NCBI GenBank assembly: GCA_023392075.1
Contig: JAEVZU010000061.1
Coordinates: forward strand, 1-31,270
Length of the DNA: 31,270 nt
DNA from: Bacillota bacterium
Lineage (GTDB): Bacteria > Bacillota > Clostridia > Acetivibrionales > DSM-1351
Direction: 5' to 3'
Of the stretch, positions 31,076 through 31,270 are shown one piece after another; position 1 is the first letter of the stretch; each line of letters opens with the position of its first letter. A model generated the notes under the pieces. The model was not told the origin of the DNA, ran no database searches, and was given only the letters and a program-made list of their open reading frames with translations. A program made the position numbers and the translations under genes.

Positions 31076-31151
31076 GGGGGTGTAGCTCACCTGGGAGAGC
31101 GCTTGACTGGCAGTCAAGAGGTAAGGGGTTCGATCCCCCTCATCTCCACCA
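31076..31151 (+). tRNA. tRNA-Ala (anticodon GGC)
   Basis: A 76-nt cloverleaf: acceptor GGGGGTG/CATCTCC, D stem GCTC/GAGC, anticodon stem CTTGA/TCAAG around loop CTGGCAG (anticodon GGC), T loop TTCGATC, discriminator A and encoded CCA. The acceptor holds the G3-U70 wobble pair that alanyl-tRNA synthetase requires, confirming alanine identity, plus a G5-U68 wobble. Confidence 0.97.
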
Positions 31152-31159
31152 CAATTTGT

Positions 31160-31196
31160 CCGAAAACCCTGATTTTATCAGGGTTTTCGGCGTTTT
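31160..31196 (+). terminator. Strong rho-independent terminator after tRNA-Ala
   Basis: CCGAAAACCCTGAT and ATCAGGGTTTTCGG form a perfect 14-bp stem with a TTT loop, followed by CGTTTT. It starts eight bases after the tRNA CCA. Confidence 0.9.
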
Positions 31197-31202
31197 AACA
31201 AG

Positions 31203-31250
31203 AAAAAAACACCGGATTTGGAGAAAAGTTTTCAAATCGGGTGTTTTTTT
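31203..31250. terminator. Second terminator hairpin, possibly bidirectional
   Basis: AAAAAAACACC and GGTGTTTTTTT are outer arms and GATTTG/CAAATC the inner stem, with one G-G mismatch and a 12-base loop. T runs occur on both strands, so it may also serve a minus-strand gene beyond the window. Confidence 0.8.
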
Positions 31251-31270
31251 GAATTTTGTTCGAAAATAAG

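Noticed and set aside
30980..31198. A 72-codon frame covering the tRNA-Ala gene.
   Set aside because: It runs through a perfect tRNA cloverleaf and terminator, and has no ribosome site or recognisable protein features.

Overview
This window comes from a low-GC, Gram-positive, spore-forming anaerobe, most likely a mesophilic clostridium of the Ruminiclostridium / cluster III type. The evidence is strong AGGAGG-type ribosome binding sites with frequent TTG and GTG starts, sporulation genes (spoIIM, a dacF-like carboxypeptidase, gerW/ytfJ), a PASTA kinase/phosphatase pair, and sigma-A promoters of the TTGACA-17-TATAAT type. The genus is inferred from gene content and style; no search was run. 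Nearly everything is chromosomal housekeeping. I see no transposase, phage module, CRISPR array or plasmid function.

Layout. 1-723 is the 3' end of a peptide-type ABC transporter binding protein, followed by a bidirectional terminator. On the minus strand a tRNA pair (CAT anticodon, then Phe-GAA) is read from its own promoter at about 1200. 1362-5367 is a run of three M42 aminopeptidase paralogues plus an EamA permease. 5408-7039 is a beta-CASP metallo-beta-lactamase-fold nuclease. 7418-8389 is a monocistronic secreted protein with a lysozyme-like core, and 8631-10226 is a divergent LctP-type permease. 10482-17213 holds rnhA, an ADP-ribose pyrophosphatase, spoIIM, xerD, an sdpR/sdpI-like pair, pdp and a dacF-like D,D-carboxypeptidase. 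An M50 protease (17234-17878, minus) is divergent from scpA-scpB, DUF2953 and gerW, then rluB. A small membrane protein (21355-21822, minus) is divergent from a long run of co-oriented genes: yugP, rsmB, rlmN, stp, prkC, rsgA, rpe, thiN and a ProXp-type editing protein. The window ends with tRNA-Ala(GGC) and two terminators.

How the genes work together. The M42 cluster looks like a peptide-to-amino-acid degradation unit, downstream of a peptide-uptake gene but separated from it by the tRNAs. The scpA/scpB, rluB and xerD genes serve chromosome segregation, rRNA modification and dimer resolution. The yugP-to-thiN run is a familiar Firmicute ribosome-maturation and growth-signalling block (RsmB, RlmN, RsgA with Stp/PrkC).

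The least ordinary items are: a multi-stem leader whose first arm is the exact complement of the yugP ribosome binding site; a structured leader before rnhA; an orphan SdpR/SdpI immunity-type pair without a toxin gene, placed 2 nt ahead of pdp; and the secreted lysozyme-like protein. I did not find a clearly undescribed multi-gene defence or mobile system.
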